Source: Saccopteryx bilineata (lineage: Eukaryota; Chordata; Mammalia; Chiroptera; Emballonuridae). Taken from it: a stretch of DNA of 64,000 nt. Shown piece after piece: positions 45,142 through 56,859 of this stretch. The notes beneath the pieces were generated by a model, which saw nothing but the letters and a program-made list of their open reading frames with translations, searched no databases and was not told where the DNA came from. The stretch is from positions 268,749,034 through 268,813,033 of the forward strand of contig NC_089493.1 of the NCBI RefSeq assembly GCF_036850765.1, read 5' to 3'. A program made the position numbers and the translations under genes. Position 1 is the stretch's first letter. Each line of letters opens with the position of its first letter.

Positions 45142-45501
45142 GATTCCTAGCAGCCCAGCCTGACCAGGCGGTGGCACAGTGGATAGAGCATCGGACTGGG
45201 ATGCGGAGGACCCAGGTTCAAAACCTCGAGGTTGCGGGCTTAAGCGCGGGCTCATCTGGTTTGAGCAAGGCTCACCAGCTTGACCCCAAGGTCACTAGCT
45301 TGAGCAAGGGGCCATTCGCTCTGCTGTAGCCCCCCTCCCCCCCCAGTCAAGGCACATATGAGAAAGCAATCAATGAACAACTAAGGTGCCACAACGAAGA
45401 ACTGATGATTCTCATCTCTCTCCTTTCCTGTCTGTCTGTCCCTATTTGTTCCTCTCTCTGTCTCTGTCACCAAAACAAAACAAAAAGATTCCTAGCAGCC
45501 C
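45142..45501 (+). mobile_element. tRNA-derived SINE family A, perfect 15-base TSD
   Basis: Head at 45158 'gcctgaccaggcggtggcac', 'agtggatagagcatcggact', 'gggatgcggaggacccaggt', then 'gcgggctcatctggtttgag', C-rich slippage at 45331-45343, 'gagaaagcaatcaatgaaca', 'tgattctcatctctctcctt' and a 'ccaaaacaaaacaaaaa' tail. The TSD 'gattcctagcagccc' at 45142-45156 and 45487-45501 is perfect. Young. Confidence 0.96.
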
Positions 45502-46370
45502 TTTTGTCAAAACAAGGCTCTACAAGACAGCATCAGCATCTTAGGTCTTTCTGAACTCCTTTTTGTCCCAGTTCTATTGATACTTAATTAGCATATAACA
45601 CTGTATACATTTAAGGTATACAACATAATGATTTGATATCTTTATATATTATGGAATGATTACTGCAGTAAGTTTAATTAACATCTATCTCCTCACACTG
45701 CTATGTTTTTTTCCTTGTGATAACTTATAAAGTCTACTCTTCTAGCAAATTTTAAATATACATACAATCCTGTATTGTTAACTACAGTCACCATGCTTGG
45801 GATTACATCCTAAGAACATACTCTTATAAAGTTTGTAATTTTTTGGCCACTTTCACTCATTTCCCCACTTCCCACCCCCACTTCCTGCTCTGACATCCAC
45901 CAATCTGTTTTCCCGTTTCTATGAGTTTGATTTTTTTTAGACTTCATATGTACATGAGATCATGCAGTAGTTGTCTTTCTCAGTCTGATTTATTTCACTT
46001 AACATAATGTCCTCAAGGTCCATTCATGTTGTTGCAGATGGCAGAATTCCCTTCTTATTTATGGCTGAATAATATTGCACTGTGTACATATACTGCATTT
46101 TCTTTATCGGTTCATCCACCAGTGGATGCTTAGGTTGTTTGAATGTCTCTGAGATTGTAAATCATGCTGCAATGAGTATAGGGGAGGGGGAAGTCATATA
46201 TCTCTTGGGGAGAGTGATTTTATTTCCTTCCAATAAATACCCAGAAGTGAGACTGCTGGATCATATGGTAAATTTGTATTTAATTTGTTAAGGACCCTCC
46301 ATACTGTTTTCCATAGTGGCTGCACCAGTTTACATTCCCACTAACAGTGCGCTGTTGAGAAAAGGTCCTT
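45502..46370 (-). mobile_element. L1 3' end (ORF2 C-terminus plus 3' UTR), reverse orientation
   Basis: Starts near 45555 (3' end of the L1) and runs to about 46360. On the plus strand the text 'aaggtatacaacataatgat', 'gtcaccatgcttgggattac', 'tttcacttaacataatgtcc', 'tccattcatgttgttgcaga', 'ggttcatccaccagtggatg', 'tactgttttccatagtggct' is the complement of a widespread mammalian L1 ORF2 end and 3' UTR. Better preserved than the two L1M copies in the first 10 kb, but frames are broken. Confidence 0.85.
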
Positions 46371-46829
46371 TGATTTGGTTTTATCTTGAGGCCTTTTTGT
46401 ACTTTGAGACTCTTTTGCTATAGCACACCATGGATAAAAATAATGTTATTTTTATAACCCAGTGCATTCTGGGTCTTCACACTCCCTCCAAACTCTTCAG
46501 AAGAGTTCTTTCTGCCATTCCTCTCTCTCTTCTTATATCTCGTTATATGCCGATAAAACCAAGTAAAGTAATTTGACCAACGTTGATACTGTAGGTAGAA
46601 ATCTCCCTAGCCAGGATCTCAAGTTCATGGTACTTTTTCTAGCTCCCAGACACATCACTGTGCAATTTTACTAGTTGTTCCACCACTCAGTACCATGGCT
46701 GCCCATTGTCCAGCCTTTAATAGCCCTTCCAGCCTAGCCGACAGCCTCCCCTCTCCTCCCCCCCCCCCCCCCCCCCCCCCCCCGCAGCTTTCACACACCA
46801 GCTGGTCCCAGAGCCAATGCCACACAGTT
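46371..46829. repeat. Single-copy-like DNA with a C26 homopolymer
   Basis: C26 at 46758-46783, in a CCT-rich patch. It gives proline/glycine artefact frames on the two strands. Prone to sequencing and assembly length error. Confidence 0.9.
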
Positions 46830-47400
46830 ACGTTTTTGTTATGGCAGTCCTCCATGTCTGTTTCAATTATCCACTGTCCCAAACTTAGAGGCTTAACACT
46901 CCAGCAGTTTATTCTGTCTCAGCACTTCACAGAATCATGGTGAGCTTGGTTGTGCTGTTCCTCTGCTGCTTTCTCTTGGGCTCCCTGGCTGGCTCTGTGA
47001 CTGCATTCGGCTGCAAGGTTAGCTGGCTGGAGACCATCCCCGCCATCCACCCCACAGTTATTACTGCTTTGGGCGGGGCTGCTTCTGTTCTCCTGGATTC
47101 GGCTCCTCCAGTATGTCGGACTGGGCTTTCTCAGGGCACCGTGATCTCAGTATTCAGAAGGACTGAAGGCAGAAGCTTCAAGGCCTAGCCTTGAAGAGCT
47201 AGCCTCGGATGTCACCAGTGTCATTCCATCATACTCTAATAGTCAGAGTCAGTCATGAGGCCAGACCAGATTCAAGGAGAGAGAAAATAGGTTGCTCTTC
47301 TTAATGCAGAGGGGAATGTGAGATGGAACTGTTTGCACCTAATCTGCCACAAGTCTTCCCAGCAGTCAGACATACATTGATTCCCATGTGGGATGGGAAT
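46830..47400 (+). repeat. Ancient interspersed repeat, family not named
   Basis: 'aattatccactgtcccaaac', 'ttagaggcttaacactccag', 'cagtttattctgtctcagca', 'tcctctgctgctttctcttg', 'ctgcaaggttagctggctgg' and further text follow a known old eutherian repeat of the 'cttagtggcttaaaacaaca' type. Frame 46937-47188 is its translation, not a gene. Confidence 0.5.
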
Positions 47401-47835
47401 GGTTGGCAGAATCCTGCATTCCGCATGTCTCAGGATGATGATGAAATTAAGTGCTCACAGATAGGGCCCACTTTTGCTCACTAAAAAAGAATTGGGTCCC
47501 CTACATCCAGATACCTCCCTCTTTTTCTTCCTTAAAACATTCTGTAACGGGTCTTTTAAGCCCTACCTGGCCGTCACCCAAGCCACCCCCTACCAGGCCT
47601 AGGTTTTATAGAAAGGAATGTGTTCAGATGCTTTAAAATGCATGAGAGTTTGTGGGGGCGGCATGGGGTAGATTACATCCAGTGCTGCTCCCTAGATGAA
47701 TGACATCGGGCAAGTTACTCTGCAAGTCGTAATTGTTTTATGATAATAAAATACTACTCTGAAGGTTGAGGTATGACTTCAATGAGATACTGTAAAAGAC
47801 CGTACTACATAAACTTTTAAAGTCTTATATTAATA
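47401..47835 (+). repeat. Single-copy DNA then MIR-like remnant at about 47665-47830
   Basis: 'gattacatccagtgctgctc', 'gacatcgggcaagttactct', 'tgaaggttgaggtatgactt', 'caatgagatactgtaaaaga'. Nothing else recognised. Confidence 0.5.
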
Positions 47836-48478
47836 TAATTTAACTTATTATTAATAATAGTAACATGGAAGTGTCCTTTGACACTCAGGCCACAAATTTA
47901 TTTGGTACAGCTCTCACTTCAGAGACCAACTTCATCCTCAGATAACAAAAGAAACGTCTTACTTGGTAGAGTCGGATCAGTCGAGTTAGGGGTATTTGTG
48001 TGACATTTGTACAAGCTCTCACCTGTCCCTCTGCCATCCCTGGAAACTGGTTCCGGCGCTCTCACAACTGGGATGGGAAGGGGGCGGTCAGAAATGCCTG
48101 CTAGTCTGGCATCTCCTGATGAGCAAACAGCTCCTGGAGCTCAGGTCTGAACAAGGCCTGAGGGCTGTGCCTAGGTAAAAAGCAGCTTCAGACAAGCAAC
48201 CTGGGCTTCCATGTCCCAAGTGACTGAGGGGCCATCCTCAGAGCCCAGAGTCGGCGTCAGACGTTGGGAGTAAGAGTCTTGCTGAAGCAGCCTCAGGAAG
48301 GATGGGGTCGGGAGGGGGGAAGGGGACTGTGTTGGCAGTGGGGACAGGGGCGGTCACTGCGGTCCTACTCCACAGAGGACAAAGTCCCAGCTCTGGTAGA
48401 TCCCACAGTTCCATGTTTGTGCAGGGTTACATTGCCAGCCCCTGGGCAATTGAAAGGACCTTCCCCAAAACTTGAAAA
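47836..48478. other. Single-copy-like DNA, no gene seen
   Basis: Nothing recognised; frames of up to 83 codons lack domains. Confidence 0.45.
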
Positions 48479-48867
48479 GCAAGATGAGGCCTTGGCCAGT
48501 TTGCTCCAGTGGTAGAGTGTCTTCCCAGCTTGTGGATGTCCTGGGTTTGATTCCCAGTCAGGGCACACAAGAGAAGCAACCATCTGCTTCTCCACTCCTC
48601 ACACTCTGCTTTCTCTCTATCTCTCTTTTCTCCTGCAGCCATGGCTCAGTTAGAGCAAGTTGGCCCTGGGTGCTGAGGATGACTCCATGACCTTGCCTCA
48701 GGCACTAAAACAGTTCAGTTGCTAAGCAACAGAGCCACGGCCCTAGATGGGCAGAGCATCTGGGGGGGGGGCTTGATGTGTGGATCCCCAGTCGGCATGC
48801 ATGCAGGAGTCTCTCTCTGCCTCCCCACTTCTCACTTAATAAAAATAAAAAAAGAAAGGCAAGATGA
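48479..48867 (+). mobile_element. Long SINE family B, diverged, with TSD
   Basis: Head at 48489 'gccttggccagtttgctcca', B-box-like 'gggtttgattcccagtcagg', 'gcacacaagagaagcaacca', CT-rich linker, second domain 'gccatggctcagttagagca', 'agttgctaagcaacagagcc', G9 run at 48761-48770, end 'cacttaataaaaataaaa'. The TSD 'gcaagatga' at 48479-48487 and 48859-48867 is perfect within a longer similar context. Confidence 0.92.
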
Positions 48868-49801
48868 ATCAAGTGTCTTTAATTCATTAAAAGGACCTTT
48901 TTTTTTCTTTTTGGTGGGGGTTTTCTTTGTCTATGTCTATATATAGGACACTGGGTCAGCCCTGAGAAGACAGTAAATTGAATACTATAATATAAGCTCT
49001 GTACACTGGAAAAATATAAAGTGTAGGTTTCCCTGTGATTTATACAGTGTGAATTTCAGCTCTTTGGTTTAGTCATCCAATTGATGTTTATTGAGCATAT
49101 GCCAACCCTGTGCTGGGCACTGGGAACCCTAAAGTGAACCAGGCAGGCGCTGCCCCTGCCTCATGGTGCTTCCTTTCCCAAGGATGCGAGTGACAACCAA
49201 ATCAATGGACAAAGTGGTAAACGGCTGTTGCAAGCAGCAATAAGCACTCTGGAGGAAATAAACAGACACTGGCATACAGGGTGTGCAGCAGGCAGGGGTG
49301 AGGAAGGCTCTGGAGAGCGCTCTTGGGAGGGAGGGCATTTGAAAACTGCAGAGGACGTGCAAGTCAGGACATGGGGAAAAGCAAATCAGGCAAAGAGACA
49401 GAGCAGGCCAACAGCCTGAGTAGGGACAGCCCACTGGGCAGGGGAGATGGCTCCCTGGCCGTGATGTCAAGGTCCTCTAAGATCCAGCCCCCGTCTCGCC
49501 GGCTGGTCCTCAGCTGTAGCCTTGTACCTCCTACACCCTGCAGTAGGCACCAGGTACCCTGACCTGTTCTGTCCTCTATTCCTCCCAGCCCCAGTGCCTT
49601 TGACCCTGTATTTTTAACCTGAAGGAACCCAGCCTGGTATTCCCATCTCTCCAAATCCAGCACCTGTTCCTCTTTTAAAGTCCACATAAGAGCCTGTCAC
49701 TCAGCAACCTCAAGTCTAATCTACACACTCTAGTCCTCTACTGTGTCAGTGCTGAAATGTGTATATATACCTGTGTAAATGTATCACATGTATATCATCT
49801 G
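48868..49801 (+). repeat. Single-copy DNA with an ancient repeat at about 49075-49430
   Basis: 'gatgtttattgagcatatgc', 'ctgtgctgggcactgggaac', 'gcaataagcactctggagga', 'gggagggcatttgaaaactg' belong to the same old repeat type as 19441-20080. The remainder shows nothing recognised. Confidence 0.5.
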
Positions 49802-50152
49802 TACAGGGGTCCTCGGGTTACAACGGTCTTGACATACGACCTTCTGAGTTTACGTCACGCACTCCCATAAAAGCTTTAAAAAACTGAGATATTAGTGTTT
49901 CAGCTTACGCCATTAGCATCGTACTTACAGACTACACGGACAAACTAGTTTGGTGCGTGCAGCGGAAGAACAGGCAGTATTTATTCTCTTTCTGTGGCTT
50001 AGTTGTGGTTTTAGGTTCTATATTATGATTTCACAACTGTGTTAGGATGGGTTAAGTGACTTAGGCTAGGGTGTGTTTCGACTTACACCCAAATTTGGGT
50101 TATAACACTGTCGTAGGAATGAAACTGTGTCGTAACCCGAGCACCTCCTGTA
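49802..50152. mobile_element. Non-autonomous Tc1/mariner (Tigger/pogo-like) element with TA borders
   Basis: Left end 'caggggtcctcgggttacaa' (49804-49823) and right end 'gtcgtaacccgagcacctcc' (50129-50148, then TG) are inverted copies, each flanked by TA (49802-49803 and 50151-50152), the Tc1/mariner TSD. The interior repeats 'gcttacgccattagcatcg', 'cgacttacacccaaatttgg' and 'actgtcgtaggaatgaaact' have an unusual spread of CpG/TpG-derived words. No transposase frame. Length 347 bases without the TAs. Confidence 0.88.
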
Positions 50153-50345
50153 TGTTCTATTTTGAGTACGTACGTGTGTGGGTTTATCTACAGCTCTAAA
50201 TTATACTTTTTTGTGTTGAAGAAACTTTATGAATGATCTGTTCAGCCCCCTCCTTTTACATAAAAGGGGAATAATCCCGAAGCTCTAAGAGTCTTGCCTA
50301 AGGTTACATCGTTGGGATTTGAACCCAACAAAACATGGGCATTTG
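50153..50345 (+). repeat. MIR-like fragment at about 50225-50345
   Basis: 'agccccctccttttacataa', 'aggggaataatcccgaagct', 'tcttgcctaaggttacatcg', 'ttgggatttgaaccc' resemble the second half of a MIR. Confidence 0.55.
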
Positions 50346-50625
50346 ATCCTTCAGGGTGGATGTTACAAGAGGGAAAAGACTTTGTTCTACAAGATGAGCA
50401 TGTCCACTGCGAGCTCTGAAGAGGCCTGAATACTTACTCGACTGAGGGATCCCACTCAAAGCCTTGTTGCTTTTCTACACCTTCACGCCTGCTGCCTGAA
50501 CACTCATGTCCCCTCCTCAGTGTATACACCGTTGTACCCCCCACCGTACTTAGAAATGAAAACAGCTCAATAAACTTTGTTTATGCGTTTGTGGACGAAT
50601 GCATGACGGTTGAGTAGGACACGGA
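50346..50625 (+). repeat. L2-like 3' tail at about 50450-50610
   Basis: 'cttcacgcctgctgcctgaa', 'aaaacagctcaataaacttt' and 'gtttatgcgtttgtggacga' resemble a weathered L2 end. Confidence 0.45.
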
Positions 50626-53599
50626 TCACAGGACTTCGCAGGGGGGTCTGGGGCGGGGAGGGGGGAATAAAGATTTTTCCTAACAATTTATGTTGCTTCT
50701 GACATGCCATGCTTTTTTCCTTGCCCAGGAGGCCAATAGCACAAATACATGCCTTGCCATGGAAAATTTACAATTGTGCGTTAGTCACGTACCCTGGTGG
50801 CATGACGTGCGAACTTGGAAAGCCAAGGTCACAGCAACAGCTGCCGTAAATCAAACGTGCCTTAAAACAACACAGCAGCCTGTTGGGAAATCTACCCCTG
50901 TCCTGTGTTTCCCCCAGGAGAAAGGCTACTTAGGATACCCCCTGCTCAAAGCAAGAGAAGGCCCGCCACTCAGATATGTGTGACTCCAGCTGCCGCCGGC
51001 TCCCAGCAGCCAGCTCCTCCCCACCCAGCAACTCAGAGCACAGCTTACCTTCTACACGGGGCACTTGGCAATTGCAGGAGAAGATAGGAAAGGCTTTCAG
51101 ACAGCATTTCCCAAACTGTTCCGCATGACACTCTTAGGTGTTGTGCAGATAAAAGCCTTCCACGGTCAAACACGTTAGAGAAGCTGTGTCTACCATATCG
51201 TATTCTTGAGAGTGTTACAAAGGGTTTGGAGGAAATCCCGTAGGGGAGAGAAGCAGAGCTAACCTTGCTTACCTGGGATCCCCAGTCATTTTGACAAGCC
51301 TTTTGGTACCTGCAGCAGCGGCACTGTGGAGCTTTGCGTCCTACATAGCTCTCTGTACAATGATAGAGGCCATTCAAATTCCTTGTGCCAACTTCCCCTC
51401 CTACATCTATAGCTCCTTTGGGGACGGGATAGAAGAGTCATAGGAGAGCACTGGCCACATGGCAGACCAGGGACTCAGCTTTCCTTCGCAACTGAGGCAA
51501 AGAGAAATCTGCCTCCAGCCTTCTCGGGGGCCTGTTTAATGCCCCCATATTCGGGGGCTGCCCAACAATAGCAAATCTGGACTTAGTAAAGAGAGACTTT
51601 AATTCCAAAGGATTATTGCAAAGTGGTGTGGGACTACTACAATAGGGGGAGGACATTCTGACCCTAAAATCTGCCAGAGCTCGGAGTTAAGCAGAATGAG
51701 GCTTTTCTTTGACAGAGAAGAGTGAACCAGGCTAGAAAGAACCAGGCGCGGGGGAGTGGGAAGAGCAGGTGGCGTGACTGCATAGTAAATCAGAAAATGT
51801 TCTGCCTGGAGGCCAGCCTCGTCTCAGGAGGCGCTGTCTGCTGGCTCAGGCTGAGGGCCGGCCAAAGGCCAGGGCCCCGGAGGAAGGGGAGAAGCTCAGC
51901 CAAGTTTGGGTAACGTGCATCTTGTTCCAATTGATCGGGCGTGGAAAATACAGTTTAGCTAACCAGTTATGGGGCAAAGAACGGGAATTTGGAAAGTCTG
52001 TGTCCGGTCTGGTCACGGGTAAATGAGGAGGGCATGTGAGGGTCACGTCTAAGGCGTGTGGAGACAGGTGGGTCGTTGCAAGTAGAACACAAAAGCTGAG
52101 GCGAATTCCTTAGCCCTTGCTGTGTCCCGGGAGCACAGGGCTGAGGTACATCCTGACATTTTCAGGGTCTGCTCACAGCTATACTAATCCAGCACCAGCA
52201 GCAGCACCTGAGGGACTCGCCTCACCCCACCCTTCCCTGGGGTCTTGGCATGGTAGAGGTGGTTCTTTTAAACCTTCAGGACTTGTAGTGAAAGGAGGGA
52301 GGTAGGTATGGTCACAGGGAGAGTTTGGGCTCTAATACCACGTGGTGCGGATGCAGGTAAAAAGAGTGTGATAGAGACACCTGGATGCCTAACCAATAGC
52401 GACTGTTCCCTGCCCCCCTTCGTACAGAGCCCCCATACTCAGCTTCTCTTGCAGCGAGGTGCAACTATGTTCTGATTAACAGGAGGCTGTGGAAATTATC
52501 GGGCAGGATTTCTAGGAGTGTTCCTTAAACCGGGACCCCCTCCCCCCAAGAACTGGAGCACTGTTTTTGCCATCTGCTTTTTTGTCCTGGCCTCAGCCAG
52601 GGTTTGAAGGGGGTGGTAAGAAGTCCAGTTGTCACCTTGAAGATGGAACCCAATCACTAAGAATAATAGGAAAGAAAAAGAGATGAAAAATAGCTTCCTG
52701 AAGATGAGGTAAGCTGGCAGCTAGCCCCGGATGATCCACCTCCTTATTTCTATTTCTTAGGGGGGAAAATATATATATATAGGTATATTTTTATTAAGCC
52801 ACGGTTAACTTCTAGTCTCTGTTGGATCAGCCCCATAAAATTCCTGAGACACAGAGCGAGGGAAACAGGAAAAGTACAGATCAGTAATACTAAGAATACT
52901 TCCCACTTCTATCTTTAAAAAAATAAATCCCTCTCTGCATCCCTGTGCCAAGCTCACTAAATATAAAATTTTCTAAAAGTCAAATTCTACCAGGAAACCA
53001 CTTACATACTTTATAGTGGTCCACAGGGCACAGGTAGAGCCACGGGCTGTAATGTCCTTCATACTTCTCTTCCTGAAAGACCAGGGTCAGGTGTGACGGC
53101 CGCCGGCGTGAGCTTGTGTTTCCACGGGCTGTGTCCTGCTGATGCCACTCGGTGCCAAATTCTCAGGATGTGCTGCTCACGGTCACTGCTCCTGGGGAAA
53201 ACAAAGAGACATGCGGTAGAGAAAAGATTTGTAACTGGGATTCCCTAGCTCAGGCTGAAGATGATGGATTTCCTCAATAAAGCCAGCCTCAAAATCAGCC
53301 TCATAATAATAACACAAGCCAGCGTCTCCACCCACACTTCCGCTGAAATAGTCCTGCACACCGAGGCTGCAGCCTGGTGGGCTGTGACCCATGTTCCATC
53401 ACCAGGTTGGCGTGATAATGTCTAATGGGAGAGCAGAGCTCTGAGAAACGGCATCTGACAGGCATGAGGAGGATGAAGAGTGATTTATGAAGGTTGAGAG
53501 CTCTCACCTCTCCCCACAATGGATTGTTCAGGCACTCCTTCTCAGCTATGCACAGAAAGCACTTTGGTGATCATCAGCAGACCTGGGTTTGCTGTCGAT
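50626..53599. other. Single-copy-like DNA, no gene seen; weak hAT trace at 51100-51240
   Basis: 51102-51120 'cagcatttcccaaactgttc' looks like a hAT-Charlie terminal repeat, but no right end is clear. An exon-like minus-strand stretch at 53010-53191 has splice-like borders ('tttgttttccccag' and 'AAA|gtatgt') but every frame across it contains a stop. Frames of up to 110 codons at 50690-51377 lack domains. Confidence 0.4.
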
Positions 53600-53667
53600 G
53601 TTGGTATTAACCTATTGCATGACCTTGAACAACCCAACTATTTTCGAGCTCATGCTTTCTTCACCTG
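53600..53667 (+). repeat. MIR core fragment
   Basis: 'gcatgaccttgaacaaccca', 'tcgagctcatgctttcttca' match the MIR core in outline. Confidence 0.5.
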
Positions 53668-54440
53668 TGTTTTAGTGAGTGCCCTGTTGCTACTGTAACA
53701 AAATACCACATACTTACTTGGCTTAGAAGATGAAGATTGATTATCTTGCAATGCTAGAGTTCAGAAGGGCAAGGAGGTTGGTAGGACTGTGTGTTCTCTG
53801 GAAGCTCTAGGAGAGAATCCGCTTTCTCCCTTTTCCAGCTTCGAGAGGCTCTTCCTTTCGTGGCCCATGGACCCTCCTTCCTCCATCTGCACAGCGTCCC
53901 TCTCTGATCCTGACCCTCCTGCCTCCTTCTTATAAGGACTTTTGCCATTATCATATTTCCCCATGAATAAGATGAACCTTTTATCGAAAAATTTGGGATC
54001 TAAGAACTGGGTGTGTCTTGTACAGTGTTTGTAGTTTTTTTTCCTTGCATTTAAGAAGTGTGGCATTTCAAATGCCACAGATAGAGCTGAGGAAGAGGCA
54101 CTATATGGAAACAGTGATTCGTCATCAGACACAGATGAAGACAAGCTAATGGATGGGAGTTTTGACAGTGATGAGGAGTTGTATGAATTTTATGATGAAT
54201 AAAACTTGAGTTCAATAACTTTACGTAATACATTTTATTTCAAATTTCGGGCCCCAAAATTAAGGTGTGTCATATACATGGGGAAATTGAATTGGATCTA
54301 CCCAGAGAATCCAGAATAATCACATCTCAAAATTCTTAGCTTAATTATGGCAAAGTTCTTTTTGCCATGTCAGAAATGTACTCTTGGGCTCCAGGGGTTG
54401 GGGTGTGAGTATCTCAAGGTTTGAGCCATTATTTTGCTTA
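53668..54440 (+). repeat. Ancient interspersed repeat split by a pogo MITE
   Basis: 'ccctgttgctactgtaacaa', 'aataccacatacttacttgg', 'tctctggaagctctaggaga', 'cttttccagcttcgagaggc', 'cctccttcttataaggactt' form the left part of a known old mammalian repeat. Its right part resumes after the MITE at 54291 ('ttggatctacccagagaatc', 'cacatctcaaaattcttagc', 'tttgccatgtcagaaatgta'). The interruption at 53954-54288 is an independent insertion. Confidence 0.6.
53955..54287 (+). mobile_element. Pogo/Tigger-type MITE retaining the end of a transposase frame
   Basis: Left end 'atttccccatgaataagatg' (53955-53974) and right end 'gtcatatacatggggaaat' (54269-54287) are inverted relatives. An internal 'gggtgtgtcttgtacag' near 54010 repeats the terminal text. 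Between about 54054 and 54202 a plus-strand frame reads KKCGISNAT and, after about 20 residues, an acidic end SFDSDEELYEFYDE before a stop at 54200-54202. This resembles the C-terminus of CENP-B/pogo-like DDE transposases. The catalytic DDE core is absent, so the copy is non-autonomous. Confidence 0.82.
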
Positions 54441-56859
54441 ACACAATGTGGAAGGTTAGGAGACACCCTAAAGTCCCTTCCATCCATTTGCACCTTATTC
54501 ACCATCGTTATTTCTGTGTGGTTCCAATCCATCTGATCTTCAAAATCTGTTATAGTGCCGCAGTACTGACCCCAGTGACCAAACGGACTAGAGAAGCCTC
54601 GAGGAACTTGCTCATTTATTCAGTGCTTCGGCAAACACTTTCACGGCACCGGCTGTGTGCCAGGCGCTCCGCCCTGCCATACGGGAATACACAGTCAAAC
54701 GAGGCATGGGCACAGCCCTCCGTAGATCTCAGTAGAGCAGTTGTTGAGGAATTAGGAGTGCTGTCCCCTGCCTATCTGTTCATTACTTCAGAGGTTTGCG
54801 TTTATCAGGCAAGCGTGAATGGGGCTTGTGTTTCATTCTAGCACTAGGCTTGCAATTTGGCTAAGGTTATCTGGTGTTCTCAACAGTGTGACATCTTTGA
54901 CAAAATAATTCGTTCTCTTGGGCTGTACTGTGCATTACAGGACATTGAGCATCTGTGGTCTCACCTAACAAACGCCATTAATGCTTCCCAGTCATCATGA
55001 CCCACACACATATACACACACATGCACACACAATTCGAATGCCCGCGGGGGTGGCACAGCTCCTGGTTGAGATGTGCTGGGTGAAAAGTTGTGCACAAAA
55101 CAGATGGGCCTTCCTTAGGCTTTCTGTTTTTAATTTTTAGACGTCAGCACAATTCTAGTGATCTCGGTGTTTTCTAGTATTTTAAGATGTCTAATGAACA
55201 CATTGAAATTATTTCTTTTATGATTAAATATTAATGGTTTAGTCCATGATGGCCATAATAGCCATCGTATCGCTCTTTTGTGGTCTTAGAGCAAGAGTTA
55301 ATTATGTCCTGCTCACAGTGGTGGGATCGCTGAGTGCCAAGATACACCACAAAAGTTTTATTGGGGACAGTGGTCCAAGGAGAGAATGTGCAGCTATCAT
55401 ATATTTTACTTGGAAGGGAGTATGAGTTAAATGTTTGACAATACCAAAAGCTCTATTTTTCAACAATATCGGTTCAGTTCCTCACCCCTCCTCCTTTTCG
55501 CTCTATGTAAGGATTACTTGCAAAGATTCTGGGGTGTTTTGTTTGTTTTAGTATCTCTATTTAAAACGGGCTCCAGGGCTGGAGTCTAACACTGGGAAGC
55601 AGACTGGATTTCTTCGTAAGGCTTGATACAGCTATGAGCAATGTTACCACGTCACCTGCTAGGCTTACTGGTTTTTTTGTTTGTTGTTGTTATTGTTTTT
55701 TACTCAGTCTATTATTGGCTCCCATCCTTTACCTTTCTTCAAAAGCTTCACCCTATCTCTATGGTGCATCTTCCTATTTCATCCCTAGAAAATACCCTTA
55801 CGCGGCGGTGTCTTTGCAGAGTTCTGAGTGCCTGCCTGGCCCCTTCAACTACCTGAGTCTCATTCTGTTGCTCTTCACTGAATCATTCAGCTTGCTTTCT
55901 TCCTCTAACGCTTACCTGTGACCAGCCCAAAAGGTATAGCTTTCGATTCCTCCTTCTCTGGCTCTCGCTGCAGATGCCCACTATGCCCACCATGCTCCAT
56001 GCGCCCTCCACAGGCAACACAGAAATGCAAGCCGGGGCGGACCGTCCTGCCCCGTAGTAGCCAGGACTTACCTCCCGCTGACTTCTTCGGCCGCTGCCCA
56101 AGGTCCTCCTCTTTCTACTCTGCACCCTCTCACTCGATTCTGACAGGACAGATCCATGTCTGGTCATCCCCACTGTTTCTGGCCCACGGCCCACTGGAAC
56201 TTCATTTATTGGCAAACAACTCACCCCTCTGTCTGCCTGACTTTTGACGCTTGTGTTACTTTTTTTTTTTAAATACACCTATGCATTTCTGTTGTGTATA
56301 TATTTGGAATCATTTTAGTAGATACTGCCAGACAGATTTTCAAAGTGAATGAATGTACATTCCTACCAGCAACGTGTGTGATTTTTCAGTCGCGCTAAAT
56401 CCTTGCCAAAATGCAGTCTTTTCATTTTAGCCAGTTCTGATGGATGGATAGTGAAATTACAAACTAGTTTTAGTTTGAATTACCCTGATCACTAATAAGT
56501 GTCTGCACCTGTATATTGGCCACTTGAATTCTCCCTTTTAGAAAGTTCCAGTTCAAGTCTGTGTCCATTTTTTAAATTGTCTTTTTAAATTATTTTGTAT
56601 GAGTTTGTACGACCTTGTGCTACTTTGATCTAATGTCACTCTGAACTTGGGTGACTCTCTGCCCACATGGCTACCTCCCCTCCAGCCTCCCAGCCAGGCC
56701 TGCTGATGGGGCAGGATGTGGAGGAAACAAGTCCCTATGGAGATGATGTCCAGACGGTCTAGACACAGTGTTCTAAGCCTGATCTCTTCCTCTGTGAGCT
56801 GACCTTCCACACAGCAACCCTATGTCATGGTTGAGCATAAGCCCACCTCTGAGCCTTCA
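54441..56859. other. Single-copy-like DNA, no gene seen; old repeat trace at 54605-54720
   Basis: 54605-54720 ('ctcatttattcagtgcttcg', 'gctgtgtgccaggcgctccg', 'gaatacacagtcaaacgagg') is a short copy of the old repeat type at 19441. About 56280-56420 carries old-L1-like text ('tgaatgtacattcctaccag'). Overlapping frames of up to 135 codons have no recognised domain. Confidence 0.4.

Noticed and set aside
53010..53191. Exon-like segment on the minus strand (TTTGTTTTCCCCAG acceptor, AAA|GTATGT donor)
   Set aside because: All three frames contain stops across the 182 bases (the best, reading EFGTEWHQQDTARG onward, is preceded by TGA at 53163-53165), so it cannot be an internal coding exon as drawn. 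A non-coding exon remains possible.
55634..56247. Overlapping frames of 71-131 codons on both strands
   Set aside because: Mutually overlapping in several frames without domains or codon-usage support.
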